From positions 3,720,001 to 3,784,000 of the forward strand of contig NZ_CP154631.1 in assembly GCF_039555755.1 (NCBI RefSeq): 64,000 nucleotides of DNA, given 5' to 3'. The stretch comes from Pseudomonas sediminis. Lineage in GTDB: Bacteria > Pseudomonadota > Gammaproteobacteria > Pseudomonadales > Pseudomonadaceae. The notes under the pieces are model-generated. The model did no database searches and was not told the DNA's origin. It saw only the letters and a program-made list of their open reading frames with translations. Positions 8,881 through 19,872 of this stretch are shown in pieces; the stretch's first letter is position 1; each line of letters starts with the position of its first letter. Both the position numbers and the translations under genes were made by a program.

Positions 8881-9528
8881 ATGAAAGCTTTCACCCAACA
8901 CACCGGCCTGGTCTGCCCGCTCGATCGCGCCAACGTCGACACCGACCAGATCATTCCCAAGCAGTTTCTGAAGTCGATCAAGCGCACCGGCTTCGGCCCC
9001 AATCTGTTCGACGAGTGGCGTTACCTGGATGTCGGTCAGCCGAACCAGGACAACTCCAAACGCCCGGTCAACAAGGAGTTCGTGCTCAACTTCCCGCGTT
9101 ACCAGGGCGCCAGTGTGCTGCTGGCTCGCGAGAACTTCGGCTGCGGCTCTTCGCGTGAGCACGCACCCTGGGCGCTGGACGAGTACGGTTTCCGCACCGT
9201 GATCGCGCCGAGCTTCGCTGACATCTTCTTCAACAACAGCTTCAAGAACGGCTTGCTGCCGATCATCCTCAAGGATGAAGAGGTCGATGCGCTGTTCGAG
9301 CAGGCCGAGGCCACCGAAGGGTATCAACTGACCGTCGACCTCGAAGCGCAGACCGTGACCCGTCCCGACGGCGTGCAGTACAGCTTTGAAGTCGACGCCT
9401 TCCGCAAGCACTGCCTGCTCAATGGTCTGGACGACATTGGCCTGACTCTGCAGGATCAGGAAGCGATCAAGGCGTTCGAGGTCGGTTATCAGCAGAGCAG
9501 CCCCTGGCTGTTCGGCGCGATCAAGTAA
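8881..9528 (+). CDS. leuD: 3-isopropylmalate dehydratase small subunit
   Basis: Partner of LeuC; it supplies the swivelling domain that completes the active site. The 215-residue protein is of normal bacterial length and has the family motifs [17 protein letters not shown] near the N-terminus and [15 protein letters not shown] near residues 84-98. A GGAGA ribosome site lies 5 bases upstream. In P. aeruginosa a small methyltransferase gene separates leuD from leuB (from memory); here only a repeat-bearing 87-bp gap does. Confidence 0.96.
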   Translation: MKAFTQHTGLVCPLDRANVDTDQIIPKQFLKSIKRTGFGPNLFDEWRYLDVGQPNQDNSKRPVNKEFVLNFPRYQGASVLLARENFGCGSSREHAPWALDEYGFRTVIAPSFADIFFNNSFKNGLLPIILKDEEVDALFEQAEATEGYQLTVDLEAQTVTRPDGVQYSFEVDAFRKHCLLNGLDDIGLTLQDQEAIKAFEVGYQQSSPWLFGAIK

Positions 9529-9534
9529 GGCGTT

Positions 9535-9600
9535 CGATAGGATGCGCTATGCGCGCCTGATTTAAGACTATTTAAGTGGTGCGCACGGCGCACCCTACGG
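9535..9600. repeat. GTAGGGTGCGC-type palindromic repeat between leuD and leuB
   Basis: TAGGATGCGC at the left and GGTGCGCACGGCGCACCCTAC at the right are related inverted modules flanking a short AT-rich stretch. Similar modules lie at 2912-2935 and 41515-41576. The element fills almost all of the leuD-leuB gap. Confidence 0.55.
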
Positions 9601-9615
9601 TTTGATGAGGATGCA

Positions 9616-10698
<1,083 letters not shown>

Positions 10699-10704
10699 TC
10701 TTCC

Positions 10705-10738
10705 CAGCCCCGCCGGGGTGGTTCCGGCGGGCTGTTTA
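10705..10738 (+). terminator. probable terminator between leuB and asd
   Basis: CAGCCCCGCCGG (10705-10716) pairs with CCGGCGGGCTG (10724-10734) with one bulge, followed by TTTATATA. The T run is short, so termination may be partial. Confidence 0.5.
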
Positions 10739-10754
10739 TATAGGTGTAGTCGTT

Positions 10755-11867
10755 ATGAAACGTGTAGGTCTGATCGGTTGGCGTGGCATGGTCGGTTCCG
10801 TGCTCATGCAGCGCATGCTGGAAGAGCGGGACTTCGACCTGATCGAGCCGGTGTTCTTCACCACCTCCAATGTCGGCGGCCAAGGCCCTGCCATTGGCAA
10901 GGACATTGCTCCGCTGAAGGACGCCTACAGCATCGACGACCTCAAGGGCTTGGACGTGATCCTGACCTGCCAGGGCGGCGACTACACTAATGAAGTATTC
11001 CCCAAGCTGCGTGAAGCCGGCTGGCAGGGCTACTGGATCGATGCAGCCTCCAGCCTGCGTATGGATGATGAGTCGGTGATCGTGCTCGATCCGGTCAACC
11101 GCAAGGTCATCGACCAGGCGCTGGATGCTGGCACCAAGAACTACATCGGCGGCAACTGCACCGTCAGCCTGATGCTGATGGCGTTGGGTGGTCTCTACGA
11201 AGCTGGTCTGGTCGAGTGGATGAGCGCCATGACCTACCAGGCCGCCTCCGGTGCTGGCGCGCAGAACATGCGCGAGCTGATCAAGCAGATGGGCGCGATC
11301 AATGGCGCTGTCGCCGATGATCTGGCTGATCCGGCCAGCGCCATCCTCGACATCGACCGCAAGGTCGCCGAAGCCATGCGTGGCGAAGGCTTCCCGGTCG
11401 ACAACTTCGGCGTGCCGCTGGCTGGCAGCCTGATACCCTACATCGACAAGGAACTGCCGAACGGGCAGAGCCGTGAAGAGTGGAAGGCCCAGGCCGAAAC
11501 CAACAAGATTCTCGGTCGCTTCAAGAACCCGATCCCGGTCGATGGCATCTGCGTACGCATCGGCGCCATGCGCTGCCACAGCCAGGCGCTGACCATCAAG
11601 CTGAACAAGGATGTGCCGATGGCTGACATCGAAGGCCTGATCAGCCAGCACAATCCCTGGGTCAAGCTGGTGCCGAACCACCGCGAAGATTCCATCCGTG
11701 ACCTCGGCCCGACTGCCGTGACCGGCACCCTGAGCGTTCCGGTCGGCCGTCTGCGTAAACTCAACATGGGCTCGCAGTTCCTGGGTGCGTTCACTGTGGG
11801 TGACCAGTTGCTGTGGGGCGCTGCTGAGCCGCTGCGTCGCATGCTGCGGATCCTCTTGGAGCGCTAA
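10755..11867 (+). CDS. asd: aspartate-semialdehyde dehydrogenase
   Basis: Reduces aspartyl phosphate to aspartate semialdehyde with NADPH, the branch point to lysine/diaminopimelate, threonine and methionine. The 370-residue protein starts with the Rossmann motif [18 protein letters not shown]. It has the catalytic Cys135 in GGNCTVSLM, the [12 protein letters not shown] segment, and the substrate Arg/His in [15 protein letters not shown]. This is the longer gammaproteobacterial type of the enzyme. A strong terminator follows at once, separating it from the divergent paralogue downstream. Confidence 0.96.
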   Translation: MKRVGLIGWRGMVGSVLMQRMLEERDFDLIEPVFFTTSNVGGQGPAIGKDIAPLKDAYSIDDLKGLDVILTCQGGDYTNEVFPKLREAGWQGYWIDAASSLRMDDESVIVLDPVNRKVIDQALDAGTKNYIGGNCTVSLMLMALGGLYEAGLVEWMSAMTYQAASGAGAQNMRELIKQMGAINGAVADDLADPASAILDIDRKVAEAMRGEGFPVDNFGVPLAGSLIPYIDKELPNGQSREEWKAQAETNKILGRFKNPIPVDGICVRIGAMRCHSQALTIKLNKDVPMADIEGLISQHNPWVKLVPNHREDSIRDLGPTAVTGTLSVPVGRLRKLNMGSQFLGAFTVGDQLLWGAAEPLRRMLRILLER

Positions 11868-11894
11868 GCGCCAGGCGGGATATCCGGAGTCAAA

Positions 11895-11932
11895 CAAAGC
11901 CCTTCTGTTTCGGCAGAGGGGCTTTGTCTTTT
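11895..11932 (+). terminator. rho-independent terminator of asd
   Basis: A 13-bp near-perfect stem, CAAAGCCCTTCTG (11895-11907) with CAGAGGGGCTTTG (11914-11926), loop TTTCGG, then TCTTTT. Confidence 0.85.
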
Positions 11933-12008
11933 CAGGGCTGAGCAAGTCGATTGCCTGGGCGATGGGGCGCAGTTACAGTGCCGCTCCCTCTGCGTCTTAG
12001 GTCAGATC

Positions 12009-13019
12009 ATGAGTCAGTCCATCAATATCGCCGTGATCGGCGCCACCAGCAACGTCGGCGAAGCGCTGGTCGAATTGCTCGAAGAGCGTGAGTTCCCGGT
12101 GAAGGACCTGCATCTGCTGGCCAGCAGTGAATCGGCTGGGCAGAGTCTGTCTTTCCGTGGTCGGCAGGTGCGGGTCAGATCGCTCGATGCCTTCGATTTC
12201 ACTCAGGTGCAACTGGCGTTCTTTGCCGCGGGACCTGAAGTGACGCGCACCCATCGTGAGCGCGTGGCTGCCGCCGGTTGCTCGATCGTAGACCTGAGCG
12301 CGGCACTGCCGCTGGCGCAAGCGCCATGCGTATTACCTGAACTTGGCGCCGCGGGCCTGCCAGTATTGACCCGGCCTTGGTGCGTCAGTGCAGCGACACC
12401 TTCTGCGGTTGCCTGCGCGCTGGTGCTGGCGGCGCTGAAGCCTGTACTGCAGCCGCAGCAGTTGCAGGTGACTGCGATGCTGTCGATCTCCACCCTGGGG
12501 CGTAGCGGTGTGCAGGAGTTGGCGAGGCAGACCGCTGAGCTGCTCAACGCGCGCCCGCTGGAGCCCAAGACGGTGGATCGACAGATCGCGTTCAACCTGC
12601 TGGCGCAGGTCGGCGAAGTGGATGACCAGGGGCATGCTCAATTGGAGAAGCGTCTGGCCGCCGAGATTCAGCAATTGTTGGGTCTGCCTGGGCTTCCGGT
12701 GGCCGCGACCTGCGCCTTGGTGCCAGTGTTCTTTGGCGATAGTCTCGCGCTGGGTGTGTATGCTGATTCGGATATCGATATCAGTGCCGTGCAGCAATTG
12801 CTCGAGGTGGCGCAGGGCATCGAGTTGGTTGAGGCTGGCGACTATCCGACGGCAGTGGGTGATGCGGTGGGGCAGGATCAGGTCTATGTGGGGCGCGTCC
12901 GTCGTGGCGTGAACGATCCACGGCAACTCAATTTGTGGATTGCGTCTGATAATGTAAGAAAAGGCGCCGCCCTGAATGCTGTGCAGATAGCTGAGTTATT
13001 GATAAAACACTATCTGTAA
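12009..13019 (+). CDS. aspartate-semialdehyde dehydrogenase paralogue (Usg/Asd-like), probably not a normal ASADH
   Basis: This 336-residue protein has the Asd fold: an N-terminal NADP motif (IAVIGATSNVGEALVELLEER) and a dimerisation domain. The active site differs from Asd. A Cys is kept at 125 but in the context RPWCVSAATP instead of G-N-C-T. The position of the usual catalytic His, in the V-P-V-x-x-G-H motif, reads VPVFFGDSLAL, giving Asp244. It resembles E. coli Usg and P. aeruginosa PA3116, whose roles are not established, so a catalytically altered or structural function is likely. It has its own region after the asd terminator and precedes fimV by 154 bp. Confidence 0.8.
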   Translation: MSQSINIAVIGATSNVGEALVELLEEREFPVKDLHLLASSESAGQSLSFRGRQVRVRSLDAFDFTQVQLAFFAAGPEVTRTHRERVAAAGCSIVDLSAALPLAQAPCVLPELGAAGLPVLTRPWCVSAATPSAVACALVLAALKPVLQPQQLQVTAMLSISTLGRSGVQELARQTAELLNARPLEPKTVDRQIAFNLLAQVGEVDDQGHAQLEKRLAAEIQQLLGLPGLPVAATCALVPVFFGDSLALGVYADSDIDISAVQQLLEVAQGIELVEAGDYPTAVGDAVGQDQVYVGRVRRGVNDPRQLNLWIASDNVRKGAALNAVQIAELLIKHYL

Positions 13020-13173
13020 AAGATACTTACCTAGAAATTTGAAGAATCTTTCTAGCTTGGCAATACTGGCTGAGTTGATTGCTGAATGGGGAGCCGCTCG
13101 TGGAGCGGAGGCAGGCAGCAATTCTCAAGACCCTCTCGCATGCCGAGAAAAAGATAAAACAAGGGATAACGCT

Positions 13174-16011
13174 ATGGTTCGGGTTCGCAAACTGGTGCTG
13201 GCAATCGCAGCCGCTTCCGCGCTGTCTTCCGGTATGGCGCATGCGCTGGGGCTGGGTGAAGTTACCCTGCAATCGTCGCTGAATCAGCCGTTGGTAGCGG
13301 AAATCGAATTGCTGGAGGTACGCGATCTTGCTTCCAATGAGGTGATTCCCAGCCTCGCGTCCCCTGAGGAGTTCATCAAAGCTGGCGTCGACCGTCAGTA
13401 CTTTTTGACCGATCTCAAGTTCACCCCAGTATTGAAGCCCAACGGCAAGAGCGTTATCCGCATCACCTCGAGCAAGACCGTGCGTGAGCCTTACCTCAAC
13501 TTCCTGGTTGAAGTGCTCTGGCCGAACGGGCGCTTGCTGCGTGAATACACCCTGCTGCTCGATCCGCCGCTTTACTCTCCGCAAACTACCGTAGCCGCTG
13601 CGCCGCAACTGCCTATCGCCGCGCCTGCACCGCATCCATCTGCGGCGCCTGCTTCCGCTTCTGCGCCGCGCAGTGCAGCACCCGCTCCGGCCCCGCGTCC
13701 TGCCGCACCGGCACCGGCGTCGCGCGCCATTGCCGGTAACGAATACAGAACCACTGCCAACGATACGCTCTGGGAAATCGCCCAGCGTGTCGGCGGTGGC
13801 TCGGTCAATCAGGCCATGCTGGCCATTCAGGATCTGAATCCGGATGCCTTCATCGGTGGCAATATCAACCGTATGAAGAGCGGCCAGGTGCTGCGCCTGC
13901 CGGACGAACCGCAGATTCGCAGTCGCAGCAATGCCGAAGCGGTCGCCCAGGTCGCCGAGCAGAATGCCGCCTGGCGTGAGGGTCGCGCTGTGGCCTCGCG
14001 TCAACTGGATGCCACTCGCCGTACCACTGCTGGCGCCGCACCTGCGACTGCAGAGGCGAGCGACAGCCTGAAGCTGGTTGCTGCGGAAGCAGGTCAGTCC
14101 ACTCGCGGTAGCGATACGGGTTCGGCGGGTAGCAAGGCATTGGCCGACAAACTGGCAGTGACCCAGGAAAGTCTTGATTCGACCCGTCGTGAGAACGCCG
14201 AACTGCAGAGCCGTGTAGGTGATCTGCAAAGTCAGCTGGACAAGCTGCAGCGTTTGATGGAGTTGAAGGACAGTCAACTGGCCAAGTTGCAGGCTGAACT
14301 CTCGGCAGAGCCCGCAGCGCCTGCTCCTGATGCAGTGCAAGAGCCGCCTGTGGAAACTCCGGCAGCGGCGCCTGAAGCCGCGCCGCCCGCTGCGGAAGCG
14401 GCAACGCCGCCGACTACGCCGCCTGAGGAGGCGGCGCCTGACTACAACTATTCCGAGGAACCGGCTGCGCCTGTCGAGGACAGCGCCGCCGCGACCGAAC
14501 AGCCGGCCACTGAGCCGGCTGCTGCCGTTGAACCGGCCGCCCCAGCCAAGCCTGTCGAAGCAGCCAAGCCTGCAGCGCCTGCACCGGCTCCAGCCCCAGC
14601 CCCAGCCCCAGCCCCGCAGAGCTTCATTGATGACCTGATGGCCAACCCAATGACGTTGGGCCTGGCGGGTGGTGGTGCGCTTCTGCTCCTGTTGGTTGGC
14701 CTCATGGCGCTGTCGCGCCGCAACGCTCAGAAAGAGTCCGAGCTGCAAGATGAACTGGCTGACGAACTGTCCCAGGATCAGGCGTTCGCCTCCGATCTGG
14801 ACATGCCTGAAGACAGCTTCGCAGGTCTCGACGACGAGCCTGTCCAAGCAGCCCAAGCCGCTGGCGAGGAACGCGTGACGGCGCAGACCGGCGACGCACT
14901 GGGTGAAGCAGATATCTACATTGCATACGGGCGCTTCAACCAGGCGGCCGAGCTGCTGCAAAACGCGATCAACGACGAGCCGCATCGTGCTGATCTGCGT
15001 CTGAAACTGATGGAGGTCTACGCCGAGCTGGGTGACCGTGAAGGCTTTGCCCGTCAGGATAACGAGCTGCGCGAGATCGGCGGTGTTAATGCAGAAGCCG
15101 AGCAGCTGAAGTCCAAGTATCCGGCGATCGCTGCCTTTGCAGGAGCTGGTGCGGTGGCCGCGGCTACCTCCGCCGATGACGACATGAGCGAGTTCAGCCT
15201 GGATGACCTCAGCCTGGATGAGCCAGCTGCAGAGGCGCCTACCGCCACTGGTGGCGATCTGGATGATGCTTTCGACCTGAGCCTCGACGACCTGGAAGCT
15301 GATCTGGAGAGTGATGTTCAGTCCGCCCAGGCTGAGCAAGCGCCGTTGTCGCTGGACGATGATCTGGACTTCGGTCTGGTCGATGAGCCCGTCGCACCGG
15401 CTTCTGCTGATGACGATCTGAGCTTCGATCTGGCCCTGGATGATGACAAGGTCGAACTGTCCCAGCCGGCCGACGATCTGTCCGCCTTCAGTCTGGATCT
15501 GGATGAGCCGGCTCCGGCAGCCAGCGACGAAGCTGACGATTTCCTGCTGAGCCTCGATGACGATGCGCCGCTGAGCCAGCCGGCCGACGACCTGTCCGAT
15601 CTGAGTCTCGATCTGGCTGACGATAAGTCATCTGGTGAGCTTGATCTGCCGGCTGACTTCGATCTCTCGCTCGAAGACGAAACGCTGGCTCAGCCGACTG
15701 TTGCTCCCGATAGCTTCGCCGCGCAGCTGGACGAGGTAACCGCCGAGCTGGATCAGCTGTCGACTGACTTCGAAGAGCCGCAAGTAGCTCCGCTGGCGCC
15801 GGCTAGTAGCCTGTCCAGTGACCTGGATGGCGATGATGACTTCGACTTCCTGTCCGGCACCGATGAGACCGCGACCAAGCTGGATCTGGCTCGGGCTTAC
15901 ATTGATATGGGCGACACCGAAGGTGCGCGCGACATTCTTGATGAAGTAATTGCCGAAGGCAGTGATGCTCAGCAGCAAGAGGCTCGCGAGATGATTGCCA
16001 AGATGGTTTGA
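13174..16011 (+). CDS. fimV: FimV, polar peptidoglycan-binding hub of type IV pili and twitching motility
   Basis: Inner-membrane scaffold that binds peptidoglycan and recruits pilus and cAMP-signalling proteins to the pole. The 945-residue protein starts with a signal peptide (cleavage near A-H-A, residue 24). It then has the FimV N-terminal domain, a Pro/Ala linker, a LysM-like domain at about 188-250, a coiled coil around 325-375, a Pro/Ala/Glu-rich spacer, one membrane helix at about 491-513, a TPR-like segment near 580-645, a long Asp-rich acidic region with repeated SLDDL units, and the conserved FimV C-terminal motif (LDLARAYIDMGDTEGAR). ATG 13174 follows AAGGGATAAC; longer frames upstream lack the signal-peptide start. 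truA follows after 7 bp. Confidence 0.95.
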   Translation: MVRVRKLVLAIAAASALSSGMAHALGLGEVTLQSSLNQPLVAEIELLEVRDLASNEVIPSLASPEEFIKAGVDRQYFLTDLKFTPVLKPNGKSVIRITSSKTVREPYLNFLVEVLWPNGRLLREYTLLLDPPLYSPQTTVAAAPQLPIAAPAPHPSAAPASASAPRSAAPAPAPRPAAPAPASRAIAGNEYRTTANDTLWEIAQRVGGGSVNQAMLAIQDLNPDAFIGGNINRMKSGQVLRLPDEPQIRSRSNAEAVAQVAEQNAAWREGRAVASRQLDATRRTTAGAAPATAEASDSLKLVAAEAGQSTRGSDTGSAGSKALADKLAVTQESLDSTRRENAELQSRVGDLQSQLDKLQRLMELKDSQLAKLQAELSAEPAAPAPDAVQEPPVETPAAAPEAAPPAAEAATPPTTPPEEAAPDYNYSEEPAAPVEDSAAATEQPATEPAAAVEPAAPAKPVEAAKPAAPAPAPAPAPAPAPQSFIDDLMANPMTLGLAGGGALLLLLVGLMALSRRNAQKESELQDELADELSQDQAFASDLDMPEDSFAGLDDEPVQAAQAAGEERVTAQTGDALGEADIYIAYGRFNQAAELLQNAINDEPHRADLRLKLMEVYAELGDREGFARQDNELREIGGVNAEAEQLKSKYPAIAAFAGAGAVAAATSADDDMSEFSLDDLSLDEPAAEAPTATGGDLDDAFDLSLDDLEADLESDVQSAQAEQAPLSLDDDLDFGLVDEPVAPASADDDLSFDLALDDDKVELSQPADDLSAFSLDLDEPAPAASDEADDFLLSLDDDAPLSQPADDLSDLSLDLADDKSSGELDLPADFDLSLEDETLAQPTVAPDSFAAQLDEVTAELDQLSTDFEEPQVAPLAPASSLSSDLDGDDDFDFLSGTDETATKLDLARAYIDMGDTEGARDILDEVIAEGSDAQQQEAREMIAKMV

Positions 16012-16018
16012 TTGATAC

Positions 16019-16882
16019 ATGTCTGACGCAGTACCTGTAGCGGCCGCCGAAATGGCGGCCGCTGGCTTTTTCAGAATCGCTCTGGGCCTCGAATACAAGG
16101 GCGCGCGCTATCGTGGTTTTCAACGCCAGGGGCCCAAGGTTCCGACGATCCAGGAACACCTGGAAACGGCCTTGTCCAAGGTCGCTGGTGGTGCCCCAGT
16201 CAGCATTCTGTGCGCAGGGCGTACCGATGCCTCTGTGCATTCCAGTGGCCAGGTGGTGCACTTCGATACCACTGTCGAGCGCTCGCTGCATGCCTGGATC
16301 ATGGGCGCCAACATGAACCTGCCCAATGACATCAGCGTGACCTGGGCGAAGGTGATGCCGGCACACTTTCATGCGCGCTTTTCGGCCATGGCGCGGCGCT
16401 ACCGGTACGTGATCTACAATGATCCGATCCGCCCGGCGCACATGGCCGAGGAAGTTACCTGGAACCATCGGCCGCTGGATGTCGCACGCATGCGTGAGGC
16501 CGCTCGGGCGCTGGTCGGGACGCATGATTTCAGCGCATTCCGGGCGATGCGTTGTCAGGCCAAATCACCAGTCAAGACAGTGCATCACCTGCAACTGATC
16601 GAGCATGGCCGCTTCATCGTGCTGGATATCCGCGCCAATGCTTTTCTGCACCATATGGTGCGAAACATCGCTGGTGTGTTGATGACCATTGGTGCTGGCG
16701 AACGGCAACCGGAGTGGGCGCGCGAGGTGCTCGAGCGTGGCGATCGACATAGCGGGGGAGTGACAGCGCATCCCTACGGCTTATATCTGATACAGGTCGA
16801 TTACCCGGATGAGTTCGAATTGCCGCAACGCTATCTCGGGCCTCATTTTCTCTCCGGTCTGCCGGACGTGCGACAGCCATAA
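16019..16882 (+). CDS. truA: tRNA pseudouridine(38-40) synthase TruA
   Basis: Converts uridines 38-40 of the tRNA anticodon arm to pseudouridine. The 287-residue enzyme has the catalytic Asp70 in CAGRTDASVHSSGQVVHF (the usual family text is GRTDAGVHA, so the Gly after Ala is Ser here), then ARFSAMARRYRYVI and the C-terminal ANAFLHHMVRNIAGVL motif. It starts about 10 residues longer at the N-terminus than many homologues. It lies 7 bp after fimV and just before trpF, so it is probably in the fimV transcript. Confidence 0.95.
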   Translation: MSDAVPVAAAEMAAAGFFRIALGLEYKGARYRGFQRQGPKVPTIQEHLETALSKVAGGAPVSILCAGRTDASVHSSGQVVHFDTTVERSLHAWIMGANMNLPNDISVTWAKVMPAHFHARFSAMARRYRYVIYNDPIRPAHMAEEVTWNHRPLDVARMREAARALVGTHDFSAFRAMRCQAKSPVKTVHHLQLIEHGRFIVLDIRANAFLHHMVRNIAGVLMTIGAGERQPEWAREVLERGDRHSGGVTAHPYGLYLIQVDYPDEFELPQRYLGPHFLSGLPDVRQP

Positions 16883-16918
16883 GCCTTTGTTACCATCCGA
16901 GCCCGGATGGCGAGAGGT

Positions 16919-17560
16919 ATGAACGTGACGGTCGTGCGCAGCAAGATTTGTGGTATCACCCGCATCGAGGATGCTCTGGCGGCGGTAGCGGCCGGAGCCG
17001 ATGCCATCGGCCTGGTGTTCTACGGGAAAAGCCCACGAGCAGTCGGTGTCGGGCAGGCCGCAGCTATCCTGCAGGCGTTACCGCCGTTCGTGACCACTGT
17101 CGGGCTGTTCGTCGACATGCCGCGCGACCAACTGCAGCAGTTGCTGCAGCGCCTGCCGCTGGATCTGCTGCAGTTTCATGGTGATGAATCGCCGGCTGAC
17201 TGTGAGGGCCATGGTCGCCCCTACATCAAGGCGCTGCGGGTCCGCCCCGGTGAGGACGTGGCTGCAGCCATGGCGCCCTACAGTGGTGCGCGGGGTATTC
17301 TGTTGGATACCTTCGTCGAGGGCGTGCCGGGGGGCACGGGTGCTTCGTTCGATTGGTCGCTGGTGCCGGAAAATGCTGCCAAGCCAATCATCCTGGCCGG
17401 TGGCCTCGATGCGGGCAATGTTGCAGCGGCCATTCGCCAGGTTCGCCCCTACGCCTTGGATGTCAGTGGTGGGGTCGAGGCCAGTAAAGGCATAAAGGAT
17501 GCAGGCAAGATTCGCGCATTCGTGCAGGCGGTGCGTGATGCTCGATGTGACGGCAATTGA
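16919..17560 (+). CDS. trpF: phosphoribosylanthranilate isomerase
   Basis: Amadori isomerisation of N-(5-phosphoribosyl)anthranilate in tryptophan synthesis. It is a TIM barrel of about 213 residues with the catalytic Cys in [13 protein letters not shown], the LLQFHGDE strand, the [14 protein letters not shown] segment carrying the general-acid Asp, and the phosphate-binding [10 protein letters not shown] and [11 protein letters not shown] loops. The exact start is uncertain: ATG 16907, ATG 16919 and GTG 16925 are all in frame. GAGAGG at 16912-16917 is best spaced for GTG 16925, which gives 211 residues. As in other pseudomonads the gene is away from the rest of the trp genes. Confidence 0.93.
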   Translation: MNVTVVRSKICGITRIEDALAAVAAGADAIGLVFYGKSPRAVGVGQAAAILQALPPFVTTVGLFVDMPRDQLQQLLQRLPLDLLQFHGDESPADCEGHGRPYIKALRVRPGEDVAAAMAPYSGARGILLDTFVEGVPGGTGASFDWSLVPENAAKPIILAGGLDAGNVAAAIRQVRPYALDVSGGVEASKGIKDAGKIRAFVQAVRDARCDGN

Positions 17561-17699
17561 GGCAGGGCCGTCAATTAGCCTGTCACGCCGCCATGGGCTC
17601 GTTTCGACGGGCGCTGGGTGCGGCAGAAAAGAATTGCTGGAGATGGGCGTTTCACGATGAGGCGTTCATCCGAACCAACGGTTATGGAGAAATGACAGC

Positions 17700-18584
17700 A
17701 TGAGCAACTGGTTGGTAGACAAACTCATTCCCTCGATCATGCGTTCCGAGGTGAAGAAGAGCTCTGTGCCCGAGGGCCTGTGGCACAAATGTCCGTCCTG
17801 TGATGCCGTGCTCTACCGTCCCGAGCTGGAAAAGACACTCGATGTCTGCCCCAAGTGCAATCACCACATGCGTATCGGTGCTCGCGCACGCATCGACATT
17901 TTCCTCGATGCCGAAGGCCGCGAGGAGATCGGTGCTGATCTGGAACCGGTCGATCGCCTGAAATTCCGCGACAGCAAGAAGTACAAGGACCGTCTGGCCG
18001 GTGCGCAGAAGCAGACTGGCGAGAAGGATGCACTGATCTCCATGAGCGGCACCCTCGAAGGTATGCCGATCGCCGTTTGCGCGTTCGAGTTCTCCTTCAT
18101 GGGCGGCTCGATGGGTGCCATCGTCGGCGAGCGTTTCGTTCAGGCGGCAAATGTCGCACTGGAAAAACGCTGCCCGCTGGTGTGCTTCTCTGCTTCCGGT
18201 GGTGCGCGCATGCAGGAAGCGCTGATCTCTCTGATGCAGATGGCCAAGACCTCGGCGGCTCTGGCGCGCTTGCGTGAAGAGGGCCTGCCGTTCATCTCCG
18301 TACTGACCGATCCGGTTTATGGCGGCGTCTCCGCCAGTTTGGCGATGCTTGGTGACGTCATCGTGGCCGAGCCGAAGGCGCTGATCGGTTTTGCCGGTCC
18401 ACGAGTGATCGAGCAGACCGTACGCGAGAAATTGCCGGAAGGCTTCCAGCGTAGCGAGTTCCTCATCGAACATGGCGCCATCGACATGATCATTTCGCGC
18501 GACGAACTGCGTCCGCGCCTGGCGCGTCTGCTTGCGCAAATGATGAATCGTCCCTCTCCGGTTTCCCTGCCGGCCACTGCATGA
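17700..18584 (+). CDS. accD: acetyl-CoA carboxylase carboxyltransferase subunit beta
   Basis: Beta subunit of the carboxyltransferase that moves the carboxyl group from carboxybiotin to acetyl-CoA, making malonyl-CoA for fatty acid synthesis. The 294-residue protein has an N-terminal four-cysteine zinc ribbon (Cys31, Cys34, Cys50, Cys53) and a crotonase-like carboxyltransferase domain with [20 protein letters not shown] and the downstream [16 protein letters not shown] motif. It overlaps folC by four bases (ATGA), an arrangement known in other gammaproteobacteria and suggesting translational coupling. Confidence 0.96.
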   Translation: MSNWLVDKLIPSIMRSEVKKSSVPEGLWHKCPSCDAVLYRPELEKTLDVCPKCNHHMRIGARARIDIFLDAEGREEIGADLEPVDRLKFRDSKKYKDRLAGAQKQTGEKDALISMSGTLEGMPIAVCAFEFSFMGGSMGAIVGERFVQAANVALEKRCPLVCFSASGGARMQEALISLMQMAKTSAALARLREEGLPFISVLTDPVYGGVSASLAMLGDVIVAEPKALIGFAGPRVIEQTVREKLPEGFQRSEFLIEHGAIDMIISRDELRPRLARLLAQMMNRPSPVSLPATA

Positions 18585-19858
18585 CCGAACGTAGCCTGGG
18601 CGAGTGGCTCGCCTACCTCGAGCAGTTGCATCCGTCGGCCATCGACATGGGCCTGGAGCGCTCGCGCGAGGTAGCGCAGCGGCTCGGTCTGGGCAAGCCA
18701 GCGCCATTGGTGGTTACCGTCACGGGCACCAATGGTAAGGGTTCTACCTGTGCCTTTCTCGCCAGTCTGCTCGCAGCTCAGGGGCAGCGCGTCGGTGTCT
18801 ACAGTTCACCGCACCTGCTGCGTTACAACGAGCGTGTGCTTGTGCAGGGGCGAGAAGCCAGCGACGACGAGTTATGCCAGGCTTTTGCGGCGGTCGAAGC
18901 CGCGCGCGGCGAGATCTCCCTGACCTATTTCGAGATGGGCACGCTGGCCGCTTTCTGGTTGTTCGAGCGTGCTCAGCTGGATGCCGTGGTGCTTGAGGTC
19001 GGTCTCGGTGGGCGCCTGGATGCGGTGAATCTGGTCGATGCCGATCTGGCTCTGATCACCAGCATTGGTCTGGATCACGCTGACTGGCTGGGCGATACCC
19101 GCGAGTCGGTCGCCTTCGAAAAGGCCGGGATCATGCGCGCCGGCATGCCCGCGTTGTGCGGTGATCTCGACCCGCCGCAGCCCTTGCTGGAACAGGCGGT
19201 GACCCTGGACACGCCGTTGTTCCTGCGTGGTCGCGACTACGACCTCAGTGTGCAGGCGCAGGGCTGGTCCTGGTATGGTCTTGACGTCAAAGGCCAGGTA
19301 CTGAGACTTGAGCACCTGCCGCTTCTCGATCTGCCAATGGAAAACGCTGCGCTGGCGTTGCAGGCCTATGCGCTTCTGCCGCTGCCGTGGAATCACCAGC
19401 AGATCGTTCAGGCCCTGCTCGCCACGCGGGTAACCGGGCGTCTGGATCGTCGCGCGCTGGATTGGCGAGGCAAGTCACTCACACTGTTGCTCGATGTTGG
19501 GCATAATCCTCATGCGGCTGATTATCTGGCGCAGCGCCTGGAGAGTCGCCCGCTGAATGGAAAACGCTGGGCGGTGTTCGGTTTGTTGGCCGACAAGGAC
19601 TTGCCTGGCGTGGTGGCGCCGCTTCTGAGTCTGGTTGCTGGCTGGGCCGTGGCGCCGCTGGATACGCCGCGTTCACGCTCTGCCGATGACCTGGCTGAAC
19701 ACCTGCGGGGGCAGGGCATGCTAGTGGCGCAATACCCGGATGTGCGTGCCGCGCTCGATGCGCAGTGCGAGCAGGCGGCAGAGGGTGACGAGATACTGTT
19801 GTTCGGATCGTTTTTCTGCGTGGCCGAGGCCCTGGATTGGCTGGCCCGCCCGGCTTGA
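18581..19858 (+). CDS. folC: bifunctional folylpolyglutamate synthase/dihydrofolate synthase
   Basis: Adds glutamate to dihydropteroate and polyglutamylates folates. The 425-residue Mur-ligase-family enzyme has the P-loop [12 protein letters not shown] near residue 47, the [13 protein letters not shown] motif, the [13 protein letters not shown] metal-binding stretch, the [13 protein letters not shown] segment with the carbamylation-loop region after it, and the C-terminal [11 protein letters not shown] domain. Its start overlaps the accD stop, and the SPOR-domain gene starts 15 bp after its stop. Confidence 0.95.
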   Translation: MTERSLGEWLAYLEQLHPSAIDMGLERSREVAQRLGLGKPAPLVVTVTGTNGKGSTCAFLASLLAAQGQRVGVYSSPHLLRYNERVLVQGREASDDELCQAFAAVEAARGEISLTYFEMGTLAAFWLFERAQLDAVVLEVGLGGRLDAVNLVDADLALITSIGLDHADWLGDTRESVAFEKAGIMRAGMPALCGDLDPPQPLLEQAVTLDTPLFLRGRDYDLSVQAQGWSWYGLDVKGQVLRLEHLPLLDLPMENAALALQAYALLPLPWNHQQIVQALLATRVTGRLDRRALDWRGKSLTLLLDVGHNPHAADYLAQRLESRPLNGKRWAVFGLLADKDLPGVVAPLLSLVAGWAVAPLDTPRSRSADDLAEHLRGQGMLVAQYPDVRAALDAQCEQAAEGDEILLFGSFFCVAEALDWLARPA

Positions 19859-19872
19859 TAAGGGGATTGGGG

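Noticed and set aside
14580..14625. Short tandem GCCCCA units in fimV, CRISPR-like at first sight
   Set aside because: They are in-frame Pro-Ala codons of a linker, with no spacers and no cas genes nearby.
13027..15339. A 770-codon open frame on the minus strand opposite fimV
   Set aside because: Its translation is low-complexity (Arg/Gly/Cys-rich) and mirrors the acidic and Pro/Ala repeats of fimV. fimV has a signal peptide, recognisable domains and a ribosome site; the antisense frame has none.
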